From Anaerolineae bacterium (GTDB lineage Bacteria > Chloroflexota > Anaerolineae > Aggregatilineales > Phototrophicaceae), in contig JADLHH010000306.1 in assembly GCA_020848855.1 (NCBI GenBank), positions 1 to 11,268 on the forward strand: DNA of 11,268 bases. The letters are read 5' to 3'. Below the pieces are notes generated by a model. That model saw only the letters and a program-made list of their open reading frames with translations, had not been told where the DNA came from and made no database searches. Below are positions 1 to 6,794 of this stretch, piece by piece (position 1 is the first letter of the stretch; every line of letters starts with the position of its first letter). Made by a program: the position numbers and the translations under genes.

Positions 1-224
1 GTGGTATCGACGCGCCCCAGGTTCAGTGCCGTAATCACGCTGATCATCTGGTCGATGACGAAGGTGATCACGCCGCCGGGGGTGAGGTCGCGCACGTTAT
101 TGAACACGTTGAACGGGACGAACGGAAAGCCCGCGATTTGCTGACCAATGTACAGGAGCGCCAGCAGCGGCAGCGTCAATAAGCCACCGACCAGCGCACC
201 GAGCAGGATGCCGGGTTTCTTCAT
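1..224 (-). CDS. N-terminal part of a membrane-anchored protein, possibly a molybdopterin-dependent oxidoreductase (cut by window edge)
   Basis: Reading the minus strand from the ATG at 224-222 gives 74 codons without a stop, running off the left edge. The start has a clear ribosome binding site (GGAGAA, plus-strand 231-236, 6 nt before the ATG). The protein begins MKKPGILLGALVGG and has one hydrophobic helix at about residues 5-30, followed by GFPFVPFNVFNNV (about 36-48), a proline-glycine turn and a second apolar stretch (VITFVIDQMISVI, about 55-67). From memory, a membrane segment followed by a PFVPFD-F-type motif and a P-G-x-V-I-T-F stretch is typical of the membrane region preceding the catalytic domain of molybdopterin-binding oxidoreductases in Chloroflexota, but the catalytic domain lies outside the window. 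The reading frame and start are well supported; the family call is tentative. It diverges from the dipeptidase operon. Confidence 0.6.
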   Translation of the reverse strand, partial: MKKPGILLGALVGGLLTLPLLALLYIGQQIAGFPFVPFNVFNNVRDLTPGGVITFVIDQMISVITALNLGRVDT

Positions 225-254
225 AGCACGTTCTCCACTTCACGAGTTGCAGAC

Positions 255-285
255 ATCATATCATCAGCTTTGATATTGGTCTCAA
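255..285 (-). promoter_or_regulatory. Possible promoter for the left-edge minus-strand gene
   Basis: On the minus strand a -35-like TTGAGA (plus 280-285) and a -10-like TATGAT (plus 255-260) precede the gene, each matching 5 of 6 consensus bases. The spacer is 19 bp, longer than ideal, which lowers confidence. The implied leader is about 25 nt and contains the ribosome binding site. Confidence 0.3.
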
Positions 286-377
286 ATTCTTGCGAAGTCA
301 TTACCAGACGTTAAGCAAATGGGTAGAACGCGGGGAGAGGGGGTGACGAGGCATGTTGCGGCGGTTTCACTTCATCG

Positions 378-406
378 TTGGCAATTTGGGGCGCGGGGCG
401 TACAAT
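378..406 (+). promoter_or_regulatory. Sigma-70-type promoter of the dipeptidase operon
   Basis: TTGGCA (378-383) and TACAAT (401-406) each match the housekeeping -35 and -10 hexamers at 5 of 6 bases and are separated by exactly 17 bp. Transcription would start near 413, giving a leader of about 29 nt before the ATG at 442. This also decides the start of the dipeptidase, because an upstream in-frame ATG at 319 would lie outside the transcript. Confidence 0.55.
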
Positions 407-441
407 CGCCGCTATGCGCAATCCACGCCGGGGATTCGGTT

Positions 442-1512
442 ATGTACATCATCGACGCTCACGAAGATATCGCCTACAACGCCCTGCGCTTCGGGCGTGA
501 CTACCGCCGCAGCGTCGCCGAAACGCGGCGGCTGGAAGCCGGATCGTCGCATCCGAACGGTATCGCCACGTCCGGGCTGCCGGACAGCCTGCTGGGGCGG
601 GTCGCTGTTGTGTTCGCCACGCTGTTCACCGCGCCGGACGGCTCCGGCGGCATCATGCTCGCCGATTCGCCGCGCTACAAGACGCCCGAAGAAGCCTACC
701 GCCTCGCCGTGCAGCAGTTCGACTATTATCAACGGCTCGCCGACGAATCGGAGCGGATTCAACTGGTGCGCACGCAGGCGGAACTCGACGCCGTGCTGAA
801 GACGTGGGAGCCGGGCGTCGAATTCGCCGACCACCGGCAGGGCTTCGTCATGCTGATGGAGAATGCCGACCCAATCGTCGAGCCGAAGCAGTTCGAGGAA
901 TGGTACGGGCGCGGTGTGCGGGTGGTCGGTCCGGCGTGGGTGGGGACGCGCTACTGCGGCGGAACCGGGCAGCCGGGTCCGCTCACCGACTTAGGACGCG
1001 AGCTGCTCGAAGTGATGGCGAACTTCAACGCGATCCTCGACCTGTCGCACATGGCGGAAGAGGCGTACCTGGAAGCGGTCGACCGCTACGAAGGCGTGAT
1101 CATCGCCAGCCACAGCAATCCGCGCCGCTTCCGCAATTCCGACCGTCACCTCTCCGACGAGATGATCCTGCGGCTGGCGGAGCGCGACGGCGTCATGGGG
1201 ATCGTGCCGTACATCAATTTCCTCAGCGACGACTGGCGCAAGGGCGACCCGCGCAGCGATGTGCCGTTTACGGTGGTGCTGGACGCCATCGACACCGTGT
1301 GCCAGCTCACCGGGAGCGCGGCGCACGTCGGCATCGGCACGGATTTTGACGGCGGGTTTGGCGTCGAAAATATCCCTGGGGGCATGGACAGCATCACCGA
1401 TCTGTGGCGCGTCGGCGATGGGCTGCGCGCGCGGGGGTACGCCGAAAGCGATATCGAGGCGATCCTCGGCGGCAACATGCTTCGCAAACTGAGGCAGACG
1501 CTCCCCCGATGA
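442..1512 (+). CDS. Membrane dipeptidase-family peptidase (M19, renal dipeptidase-like)
   Basis: A 356-residue zinc dipeptidase of family M19, which hydrolyses dipeptides, in some relatives those with a D-residue at the C-terminus. Visible metal-site elements in order: H-E-D at residues 7-9 (H7 and D9, the family HxD), the bridging Glu in LMENADP (E140), His in DLSHM (H203), His in IIASHSNPRR (H224, with the substrate-binding arginines just after) and the catalytic-pocket Asp in GIGTDFDGG (D301). The C-terminal GGNMLR (family GGNxLR) is present. All expected ligands are intact and the length is normal, so it should be active. No signal peptide is seen, so it is probably cytoplasmic. The frame is open back to an ATG at 319, but the start at 442 is chosen because the HxD motif lies at its N-terminus, GGGGA (430-434) sits 7 nt upstream and a good promoter lies at 378-406. 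It overlaps the next gene by 4 nt. Substrate is not predictable; recycling of peptides is an inference. Confidence 0.92.
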   Translation: MYIIDAHEDIAYNALRFGRDYRRSVAETRRLEAGSSHPNGIATSGLPDSLLGRVAVVFATLFTAPDGSGGIMLADSPRYKTPEEAYRLAVQQFDYYQRLADESERIQLVRTQAELDAVLKTWEPGVEFADHRQGFVMLMENADPIVEPKQFEEWYGRGVRVVGPAWVGTRYCGGTGQPGPLTDLGRELLEVMANFNAILDLSHMAEEAYLEAVDRYEGVIIASHSNPRRFRNSDRHLSDEMILRLAERDGVMGIVPYINFLSDDWRKGDPRSDVPFTVVLDAIDTVCQLTGSAAHVGIGTDFDGGFGVENIPGGMDSITDLWRVGDGLRARGYAESDIEAILGGNMLRKLRQTLPR

Positions 1513-1946
1513 TCGGGAACGCGCAGTTCGGCATCGCAATCGCCGCGCTCGGCATCGTGCTGGCGCTGATGGGGCTGTTCCCCGGCGTGACCGGGATTCA
1601 GCCGGCGGCGGGGGTTGGCGTCGTCCAGTTCCTGCTGATCCTGATCGGCTTCACACTTCTCGACTTCGGCGCATTAATATACGTCAAATTTACTGTTTAC
1701 GTCGGGCGGGCGTCCAACCTCACCCAGCAGATCGGCGTGCGGCTGGCGCTGACCGGGCTGGTGCTGGCGGGGGTGGTCGGCATGGCGGATTTCCTCGGCT
1801 TCGGCTCGCACGCACGCACCGGGACGACCGACGTGTATTTTGGGCAGTTTCAGGCGCTTGGTTTGATCGGCAGCCTGGTGGTTTCGGCGCTGGGGGTGAT
1901 GATCTACGCGGTGATGGGGAAGCCGCCGGATGAACCAACCGGCTAA
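1509..1946 (+). CDS. Small four-helix membrane protein, unknown function
   Basis: A 145-residue very hydrophobic protein starting at the ATG within the ATGA overlap with the dipeptidase stop, which implies translational coupling and one mRNA. Four membrane segments are visible at about residues 5-25, 36-59, 74-95 and 111-137. The loop between the second and third contains YVKFTVYVGRASNLTQQ, and the loop before the fourth contains HARTGTTDVYFGQFQ; these polar segments might lie on opposite sides of the membrane. There is no signal peptide beyond the first helix, no cysteine and no recognisable catalytic motif. I do not recognise the family. Similar short polytopic proteins are common as conserved hypotheticals in Chloroflexota. 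Coupling to a peptidase suggests a joint role, but nothing in the protein shows a transporter fold. The frame is open further upstream (to 1404), but that part merely overlaps the dipeptidase in another frame and is rejected. Confidence 0.83.
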   Translation: MIGNAQFGIAIAALGIVLALMGLFPGVTGIQPAAGVGVVQFLLILIGFTLLDFGALIYVKFTVYVGRASNLTQQIGVRLALTGLVLAGVVGMADFLGFGSHARTGTTDVYFGQFQALGLIGSLVVSALGVMIYAVMGKPPDEPTG

Positions 1947-1975
1947 CTGAAAGTATATATTCGTGTTACTATAAA
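1947..1975 (+). promoter_or_regulatory. Likely promoter of the fasciclin-repeat gene
   Basis: CTGAAA (1947-1952, 4 of 6 matches to the -35 consensus) and TATAAA (1970-1975, 5 of 6) are separated by 17 bp. They lie directly after the stop of the preceding gene in a notably AT-rich stretch (1947-1990) of an otherwise GC-rich window. The leader would be about 65 nt. No terminator separates it from the upstream operon, so read-through is possible. Confidence 0.42.
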
Positions 1976-2048
1976 AGGCACTTTACAACGCTATTGATCC
2001 AGAGCGTGCCTTATGTTGCTCAACCCCTTGCGCTCAGGAGGAAAATGG

Positions 2049-5000
2049 ATGCGCAAATTTCTTTCACTTCTGGCTTTGTTATCTGTCCTTTTGACCTCGG
2101 CTGTTACTCTGTCTGCCCAGGATCGCCCCAACCTTGTCGAGCTGCTGCAGAACGACGGGCGTTTTTCGACTCTGCTGGCGGCGCTTGACGCAGCCGGGCT
2201 GACCGATGCCCTTCAGGGCGACGGACCGTATACGCTGCTGGCGTCGACCGACGATGCCATCGCGGCTTCGCTTGAAACGATGGGCATGACGCCGCAGGCA
2301 ATGCTATCGAACCCGGATGTGCTGTCGCAGATTCTGCGCTACCACGTCGTTCCGGGGCGATACACTTTCCGCAACCTGTCGCGCGGGGCGACGCTCGGCA
2401 CGGCGCTGGCGGGGCAGCGGGTCACTTTCGCGCTGACCGACGGTATCTTCACGGCGAACGACGCGGTTATCAGCGATATCGACAACCTCGCCTCGAACGG
2501 CGTGATGTATGCCATCGACTCGGTGCTGATCCCGCCGAGCGTTCAGGAAGCGCTGGCGGCGACGCCGGAGCCAACCGCCGAACCGACTGAAGCGGCGACG
2601 CCCGAACCCACGCCAGAGCCGACCCCGGTCGCCGGTGTGGCGGCGGAACGCCCGAACCTCGTTGCGCTGCTGGAAGCCGATGGGCGCTTTTCGACGCTGC
2701 TGGCGGCGATTGACGCCGCCGGACTGACCGGCTCGCTGAGCGACGGCGGTCCCTTCACGCTGCTGGCGGCGACCGACGACGCGTTTGCCGTCGCCTTCGA
2801 CACGCTCGGCATGACGGCGGACGAAGTCCTTGCTGACCGCAGCCTGACCAGCCAGATCGTGCTGTATCACGTCCTGCGCGGACGCCATCTCTACCGGACG
2901 CTGACCGGCGGCGCGACCTTTGAGTCACTGCTGCTGGGGAACCCGGTCGCGTTTGCGCTGAACGACGGAATTCTGACGGCGGGTGGCGGGGGTTCGGCGC
3001 TGAGCGACATCGACAATATCGCCGCGAACGGCGTGATGCACGTGGTCGATTCCGTGCTGCTGCCGCCGTCCGTACTGGCGCTTGTGCCGACTGAAGAACC
3101 GACGGCAGAGCCGACTGAAGCGGCGACGCCCGAACCCACGCCCGAAGCGACCCCGGTCGCGGGTGTGGCAGCGGAACGTCCGAACCTGGTCGCGCTGCTG
3201 GAAGCCGACGGTCGCTTCTCGACGCTGCTGGCGGCGATTGACGCCGCCGGGCTGACCGGCTCGCTGAGCGATGGCGGTCCCTTCACGCTGCTCGCGCCGA
3301 CCGACGACGCTTTCGCGGCGCTGCTCGAACAACTGGGTTTGACGGCGGACGACGTGCTCGCCAACCGCAGCCTGACCAATCAATTGGTACTGTCGCACAT
3401 TATTCGCGGACGGTACACCTTCCGCAACCTGACGAGCGGACCGACGCTGCCGACGCTGCTGCTGGGGCAGTCGGTCACGTTCTCGCTGGCGGACGGCGTG
3501 TTCGCGGCGAACGGAGCGCCGATCCTCGACATCGATAATCTGGCGGCGAACGGCGTGATGCAGGTCGTGGATGCGGTGATTTTGCCGCCGTCGGTTCAGG
3601 CGCTCATCCCGACTGAAGAACCCACCGCCGAGCCGACACCGGAACCGACTGCTGCGCCGACCGAAGCGGCGACGCCTGAACCCACGCCCGAAGCGACCCC
3701 GGTCGCCGGTGTGGCGGCGGAACGCCCGAACCTGATCGAAGTGCTGCAAGCCGACGGGCGCTTCTCGACACTGCTGGCGTTGATCGACGCGGCAGGGCAG
3801 ACCGAGACGCTCAGCGCGGGCGGTCCCTTCACGCTGCTCGCGCCGACTGACGACGCCTTCGCCGCGCTCCTTGGTCAACTGGGCATGTCGCCGGAACAGG
3901 CGCTTACCAACCCGACCCTCATCCGCCCGGTGCTGCTGTATCACGTCGTGCCGGGGCGTTATCTGTATCGCCATCTGACCGGCGGTGCGACGCTGCCGAC
4001 ACTGCTGACCGACGAATCGGTGACGTTCTCGCTCGATGCCGGCATACTTTCGGTGAACGGTGCGCCAATCAGCGATATTGACAACCTCGCTTCCAACGGC
4101 GTGATGTACGCGCTGGATGCGGTGCTGTTGCCGCCTGCCGTTCAGGCGCTGCTGGCGCCACCCGAACCGACCGTCGAACCGACGCCAGAGCCGACGCCCG
4201 AAGCGACCCCCGTCGCTGGCGTGGAAGCCGAGCGCCCGAACCTGCTGGCGCTGCTGGAAGCCGACGGGCGCTTCTCGACGCTGCTGGCGGCAATTGACAC
4301 TGCCGGACTCGGCGGCACGCTGAGCGACGGTGGTCCCTTCACGCTGCTCGCGCCGACCGACGACGCCTTCGCGGCGACCTTCGACGCGCTGAACCTGTCG
4401 GCAGATACGGTGCTCGCCGACCGCGCGCGGGTCAACCAGCTTTTGCTGTACCACGTCGTGCGTGGGCGGTATACCTTCCGCAACCTGACGAGCGGACCGA
4501 CGCTGCCGACGCTGCTGCTGGGGCAGTCGGTCACGTTCTCGCTGGCGGACGGCGTGTTCGCGGCGAACGATGCGCCGATTCTGGACATCGATAACCTGGC
4601 GTCGAACGGCGTAATGCTGGTCGTCGACGCGGTGATGCTGCCACCGGACGTGCGCGCGACGCTGGAAAGCAACCCGCGCGTGCGCGTGGCGAACTTCTCG
4701 CCGGACGCCAACTCGGTTGACGTTTACGTCAATGGGACGCTGTCCAGCATGACGGGCATCACCTTCGCGAGTGTCACTGCATGGACGAACGTCAGCGCCG
4801 GAACGTATGAAATCGGCGTTGCGCCTGCCGGCGGCGACCCGGTCGCAACGGTAAGCGTCGAGGCATCCGCCAGCCAGTGGCTGACGATTGTCGTGAACGG
4901 CTCGCTGTCGCGGGGCACGCTGCGCGTGAGCGCTATCCCCGAAGACTTCTCGCCGCTGGCGGAAGGCATGGTGCGTCTGAGCCTGTACAACGCCGTCGAA

Positions 5001-5270
5001 GGCAGCGACCCGTACAACGTCACGGTTGATGGCGAGCCAGTCGTGATCCGGCTCGGTTATCCGCTCACGCTGGGCAACAACGACGGCTATTTCAGCGCCG
5101 ACGTGCCTGCCGGGGAGCATGTTATCCAGTACGTGCTGACCCGCGACCCGGCGACGGTCGTCTTCACGGTGACCAACGGCACGCTTGAAGCGGGCATGAG
5201 CTATCTGATCGCGGCGGCAGGCTCGCCGGGCGCGCCGGGTATCGTCACCGCCGTCAGCCCAGTGCCGTAA
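2049..5270 (+). CDS. Secreted protein with five FAS1 (fasciclin) domains and a C-terminal DUF4397 region
   Basis: A 1073-residue exported protein, probably a cell-surface or matrix adhesion protein. The start at 2049 is chosen over an in-frame ATG at 2013 because AGGAGG (2036-2041) lies 7 nt before it and the protein then begins with a clean signal peptide (MRKFLSLLALLSVLL..., cleavage probably near residue 23-24; no lipobox cysteine). Five FAS1 domains lie at about residues 26-165, 201-342, 377-517, 559-699 and 729-868. Each shows the H1 motif (form PFTLLAPTDDAF), the YHVV-GRY segment and the closing NGVM-V-D-V-LPP. Domain 1 lacks the H1 proline (LASTDDAI) and domain 3 has SHIIRGRY in place of YHV. 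Linkers of about 30-45 residues, rich in P, E, T and A, join them and end in VAGV(A/E)AERPNL. Residues 877-1073 match the DUF4397 pattern (RVRVANFSPDANSVDVYVNG), with a second related half from about 975. FAS1 proteins mediate cell-cell or cell-matrix contact in known cases; the role here is inferred. Confidence 0.93.
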   Translation: MRKFLSLLALLSVLLTSAVTLSAQDRPNLVELLQNDGRFSTLLAALDAAGLTDALQGDGPYTLLASTDDAIAASLETMGMTPQAMLSNPDVLSQILRYHVVPGRYTFRNLSRGATLGTALAGQRVTFALTDGIFTANDAVISDIDNLASNGVMYAIDSVLIPPSVQEALAATPEPTAEPTEAATPEPTPEPTPVAGVAAERPNLVALLEADGRFSTLLAAIDAAGLTGSLSDGGPFTLLAATDDAFAVAFDTLGMTADEVLADRSLTSQIVLYHVLRGRHLYRTLTGGATFESLLLGNPVAFALNDGILTAGGGGSALSDIDNIAANGVMHVVDSVLLPPSVLALVPTEEPTAEPTEAATPEPTPEATPVAGVAAERPNLVALLEADGRFSTLLAAIDAAGLTGSLSDGGPFTLLAPTDDAFAALLEQLGLTADDVLANRSLTNQLVLSHIIRGRYTFRNLTSGPTLPTLLLGQSVTFSLADGVFAANGAPILDIDNLAANGVMQVVDAVILPPSVQALIPTEEPTAEPTPEPTAAPTEAATPEPTPEATPVAGVAAERPNLIEVLQADGRFSTLLALIDAAGQTETLSAGGPFTLLAPTDDAFAALLGQLGMSPEQALTNPTLIRPVLLYHVVPGRYLYRHLTGGATLPTLLTDESVTFSLDAGILSVNGAPISDIDNLASNGVMYALDAVLLPPAVQALLAPPEPTVEPTPEPTPEATPVAGVEAERPNLLALLEADGRFSTLLAAIDTAGLGGTLSDGGPFTLLAPTDDAFAATFDALNLSADTVLADRARVNQLLLYHVVRGRYTFRNLTSGPTLPTLLLGQSVTFSLADGVFAANDAPILDIDNLASNGVMLVVDAVMLPPDVRATLESNPRVRVANFSPDANSVDVYVNGTLSSMTGITFASVTAWTNVSAGTYEIGVAPAGGDPVATVSVEASASQWLTIVVNGSLSRGTLRVSAIPEDFSPLAEGMVRLSLYNAVEGSDPYNVTVDGEPVVIRLGYPLTLGNNDGYFSADVPAGEHVIQYVLTRDPATVVFTVTNGTLEAGMSYLIAAAGSPGAPGIVTAVSPVP
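3417..3513 (+). repeat. 97-bp exact repeat, copy in FAS1 domain 3
   Basis: Every base from 3417 to 3513 is identical to 4473-4569 in domain 5, including synonymous positions. It encodes the central segment from TFRNLTSG to the ADGVFAAN region. Flanking sequence diverges at once (CAC versus TAC codon before it, GGA versus GAT after it). This points to recent duplication or gene conversion between the two domains. Confidence 0.9.
4473..4569 (+). repeat. 97-bp exact repeat, copy in FAS1 domain 5
   Basis: The second copy of the exact 97-bp block at 3417-3513, 1056 bp downstream in the same frame. Recombination between the copies would remove or add exactly 352 codons, that is two whole FAS1 units, without breaking the frame. 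Confidence 0.9.
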
Positions 5271-5292
5271 GAGTCAACAATTTGAACAGCAA

Positions 5293-5319
5293 AACAGCCC
5301 CGCTTTTGGCGGGGCTGTT
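5293..5319 (+). terminator. Intrinsic terminator of the fasciclin gene, probably bidirectional
   Basis: A perfect 11-bp stem (AACAGCCCCGC, 5293-5303, with GCGGGGCTGTT, 5309-5319) and a 5-nt loop lie 22 bp after the stop codon. A short T-rich tail (GTTATT) follows on the plus strand. On the minus strand the stem is followed by TTGCTGTT, so it can also stop transcription from the convergent gene ending at 5361. Confidence 0.82.
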
Positions 5320-5360
5320 GTTATTCCGGCTGGTGTTCGTGTTCGGGTGGGGCTGCTGCT

Positions 5361-6599
5361 CTACTCGGCTTCGATGACCGGGTTTTCGGTGGTGTCTTCG
5401 GGGGGCGGCAGCGGCGGCGGCTTCTGCACCATCGCCGCCAGCAGATTAGTCAGGTCGGCTTCCATACGCTGGCGGACCTGCTTGCGCGGCTCCTGCGGGT
5501 ACTGCCCGGCGACTGTGTAGGTGAAGTTTTCCTCGATGCTGCCGTTGACGACCCGCATCTCCGGCTCCCAGTGGTCGATTTCGCGCCACGAGCCGCCGTC
5601 GCAGCCGTACAGCTCGAACACGATGCCGACTTCGCCGTGCAGCCCGACGAACCGGATGTCGAGCGCGACCGGCAGGATGGCGTTCTGCGGGTTCATCTTT
5701 TTCGAGAGTGTGCCGGTCAGCGCGCGCGCGACCGGGCGCACTGACCGGACGGCGTGTTCCCAATCGAGCGATTGGCTCTTGCGGGCGGCGCGATTCAGCG
5801 CCCGAACCGTCTTCTTCGGCATGACCGTCTGGGTGCGCGCGACACGCCCATAGCGGTCGTACTGGCTGATGCGCAGCCCGGTCACGCGCCAGCCATTGAG
5901 CTTGACGCCGCTGCTGCCGACCAGCAGCTTGCGCACCATGTAGTTGCCTTCCATGCACGGCGTGGGCAGGGTGTCGCTCTGGGCGTGCTGCTGCCATAGC
6001 TGCCGTCTGCCGTTGGTCGAGTTCGGGTCGATGAGCGGTGTAATAACATACGGCGCCTGCCAGGCGGTCAGCACCGGCGGACGCGAGAAGATCATGCGGT
6101 AGATAACCGACACCACCCACAACAGGATGACGACCACCCCGGCGACGCCGACGACCACCGCCAGCGTAGCATTGTCGCTCAGGTCGAGCGCCGCCAGCCC
6201 GCTGCGTTCGGGGATTGCCACCTGGGTCACGCCGACAATTGGCGGCTGAAGCTCATTCTGGGGCGGCAGCTTGTCGACGCCGACCACCACGTAGATTGTC
6301 TGGGTGGTGCCGGACGGGAGCCGGGTCACAGGGACTTCGAGGGTGACCGCTACCTGCTGGTTCGCGCCGAGCGGCTGCAGCGTTTGAGTGGCGAGGACTT
6401 CGCCGGTGGTGCTGAACAGGTGCGCAGGCTGCTCGACCGTCGCCGCGCTGCCGACGTTGAACACGTCGAACTGAACGACGACCACATCATCGGTGATTTC
6501 GCTCTCGACATTACTAATCCAGTAGGTTAGCGGTTGCTGGGCAGCGGCTCCGACGGTGGCGAGCAGCGCGAGCAGCGTGACGGCGATCAGTCTGCGCAT
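5361..6599 (-). CDS. Single-pass membrane protein with exported beta-rich domain and large cytoplasmic domain, unknown function
   Basis: A 412-residue protein I cannot assign to a named family. The start at 6599 is preferred to an in-frame ATG at 6620: it gives a clean signal sequence (MRRLIAVTLLALLATVGAAAQ), GGGGAA sits a few bases upstream, and the promoter at 6626-6654 would start transcription near 6619. Residues about 23-140 form an exported segment with alternating apolar residues (DVVVVQFDVFNVGS, NQQVAVTLEVPV, QTIYVVVGVD), resembling a CARDB- or immunoglobulin-like beta domain. A transmembrane helix follows at about 144-168 (ATLAVVVGVAGVVVILLWVV), then basic residues, so the rest (about 170-412) should be cytoplasmic. 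That part has KLNGWRVTGLRISQYDRYGR, a basic stretch around residues 255-300, a strand-rich segment and an acidic, proline-rich tail (KPPPLPPPEDTTE). The topology suggests sensing or anchoring across the membrane; that is inference. It converges with the fasciclin gene. Confidence 0.85.
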   Translation of the reverse strand: MRRLIAVTLLALLATVGAAAQQPLTYWISNVESEITDDVVVVQFDVFNVGSAATVEQPAHLFSTTGEVLATQTLQPLGANQQVAVTLEVPVTRLPSGTTQTIYVVVGVDKLPPQNELQPPIVGVTQVAIPERSGLAALDLSDNATLAVVVGVAGVVVILLWVVSVIYRMIFSRPPVLTAWQAPYVITPLIDPNSTNGRRQLWQQHAQSDTLPTPCMEGNYMVRKLLVGSSGVKLNGWRVTGLRISQYDRYGRVARTQTVMPKKTVRALNRAARKSQSLDWEHAVRSVRPVARALTGTLSKKMNPQNAILPVALDIRFVGLHGEVGIVFELYGCDGGSWREIDHWEPEMRVVNGSIEENFTYTVAGQYPQEPRKQVRQRMEADLTNLLAAMVQKPPPLPPPEDTTENPVIEAE

Positions 6600-6625
6600 A
6601 GCGTTTCCCCGTGCATACACCCATA

Positions 6626-6654
6626 ACTATAGTTTGAGACGCGCTGCTTTCCAA
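6626..6654 (-). promoter_or_regulatory. Promoter of the single-pass membrane protein gene
   Basis: On the minus strand TTGGAA (plus 6649-6654, 4 of 6 matches) and TATAGT (plus 6626-6631, 5 of 6) are separated by exactly 17 bp. Transcription would begin near 6619, about 20 nt before the chosen ATG at 6599. The -10 lies within the palindrome AACTATAGTT. Confidence 0.5.
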
Positions 6655-6676
6655 GTCGGCTATGCGACGTTTTCCC

Positions 6677-6692
6677 CACGCTGCGCAGCGTG
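6677..6692. promoter_or_regulatory. Perfect 16-bp palindrome, candidate operator
   Basis: CACGCTGCGCAGCGTG is its own reverse complement over all 16 bases. It lies in the divergent control region, 23 bp upstream of the minus-strand -35 element, and touches the first of three direct repeats. Size and symmetry fit a dimeric regulator site; there is no T-tract, and a loopless palindrome is a poor terminator. The bound protein is unknown. Confidence 0.5.
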
Positions 6693-6723
6693 TCTGATTT
6701 CTGTCTGATCGCTGTCTGATTCC
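6691..6723 (+). repeat. Three 11-bp direct repeats in exact register, candidate response-regulator site
   Basis: TGTCTGATTTC (6691-6701), TGTCTGATCGC (6702-6712) and TGTCTGATTCC (6713-6723) share the first eight bases exactly and follow each other with no gap. An 11-bp period puts every copy on the same face of the helix. Known binding sites of PhoB/OmpR-family regulators are built this way (for example CTGTCAT cores repeated every 11 bp). The likeness is structural; no regulator of that type is encoded in the window. The repeats could act on the minus-strand gene starting at 6599, on the small plus-strand reading frame at 6795, or on both. Confidence 0.55.
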
Positions 6724-6748
6724 TGCGGACAGGCGGGTCGCCCTTTTG

Positions 6749-6779
6749 AGATGCTGAGGTTGTCGTTCGAACAGCATCT
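6749..6779. promoter_or_regulatory. 8-bp inverted repeat just upstream of the small reading frame
   Basis: AGATGCTG (6749-6756) and CAGCATCT (6772-6779) are exact inverted copies with a 15-nt centre that itself overlaps the palindrome GTTCGAAC (6765-6772). It ends 4 nt before the ribosome binding site of the small reading frame. It could be a second operator or, if transcribed, a hairpin in its leader that affects translation. Confidence 0.35.
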
Positions 6780-6794
6780 TTCAGAGGGAACCTC

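Larger units (their letters stand above)
2124..4652 (+). repeat. Five in-frame FAS1 coding repeats with PEPT-rich linkers
   Basis: Units begin at the conserved RPNL codons at about 2124, 2649, 3177, 3723 and 4233, so the periods are 175, 176, 182 and 170 codons. Length differences lie almost entirely in the linkers; the third linker is the longest (extra TPEPTAAPT) and the fourth the shortest. Unit 2 has a small glycine insert (TAGGGGSALSD) where others read ANGAPILD or similar. Units 2-5 are closer to each other than to unit 1, which fits successive internal duplication. Confidence 0.88.

Noticed and set aside
991..1539. 182-codon minus-strand frame over the dipeptidase
   Set aside because: It overlaps the region that encodes four metal-site motifs of the M19 enzyme on the plus strand and has no supporting signals.
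2583..3720. Short repeated blocks around GAAGCGGCGACGCC considered as a CRISPR-like array
   Set aside because: The repeats are in-frame linker codons of the FAS1 protein, with coding sequence in between; they do not show short regular repeats with unique spacers.
2925..5120. 731-codon open frame on the minus strand, antisense to the fasciclin gene
   Set aside because: It is a by-product of the repeated GC-rich codon pattern of the FAS1 gene. The translation is an arginine/glutamine-rich low-complexity string without any domain and has no ribosome binding site.
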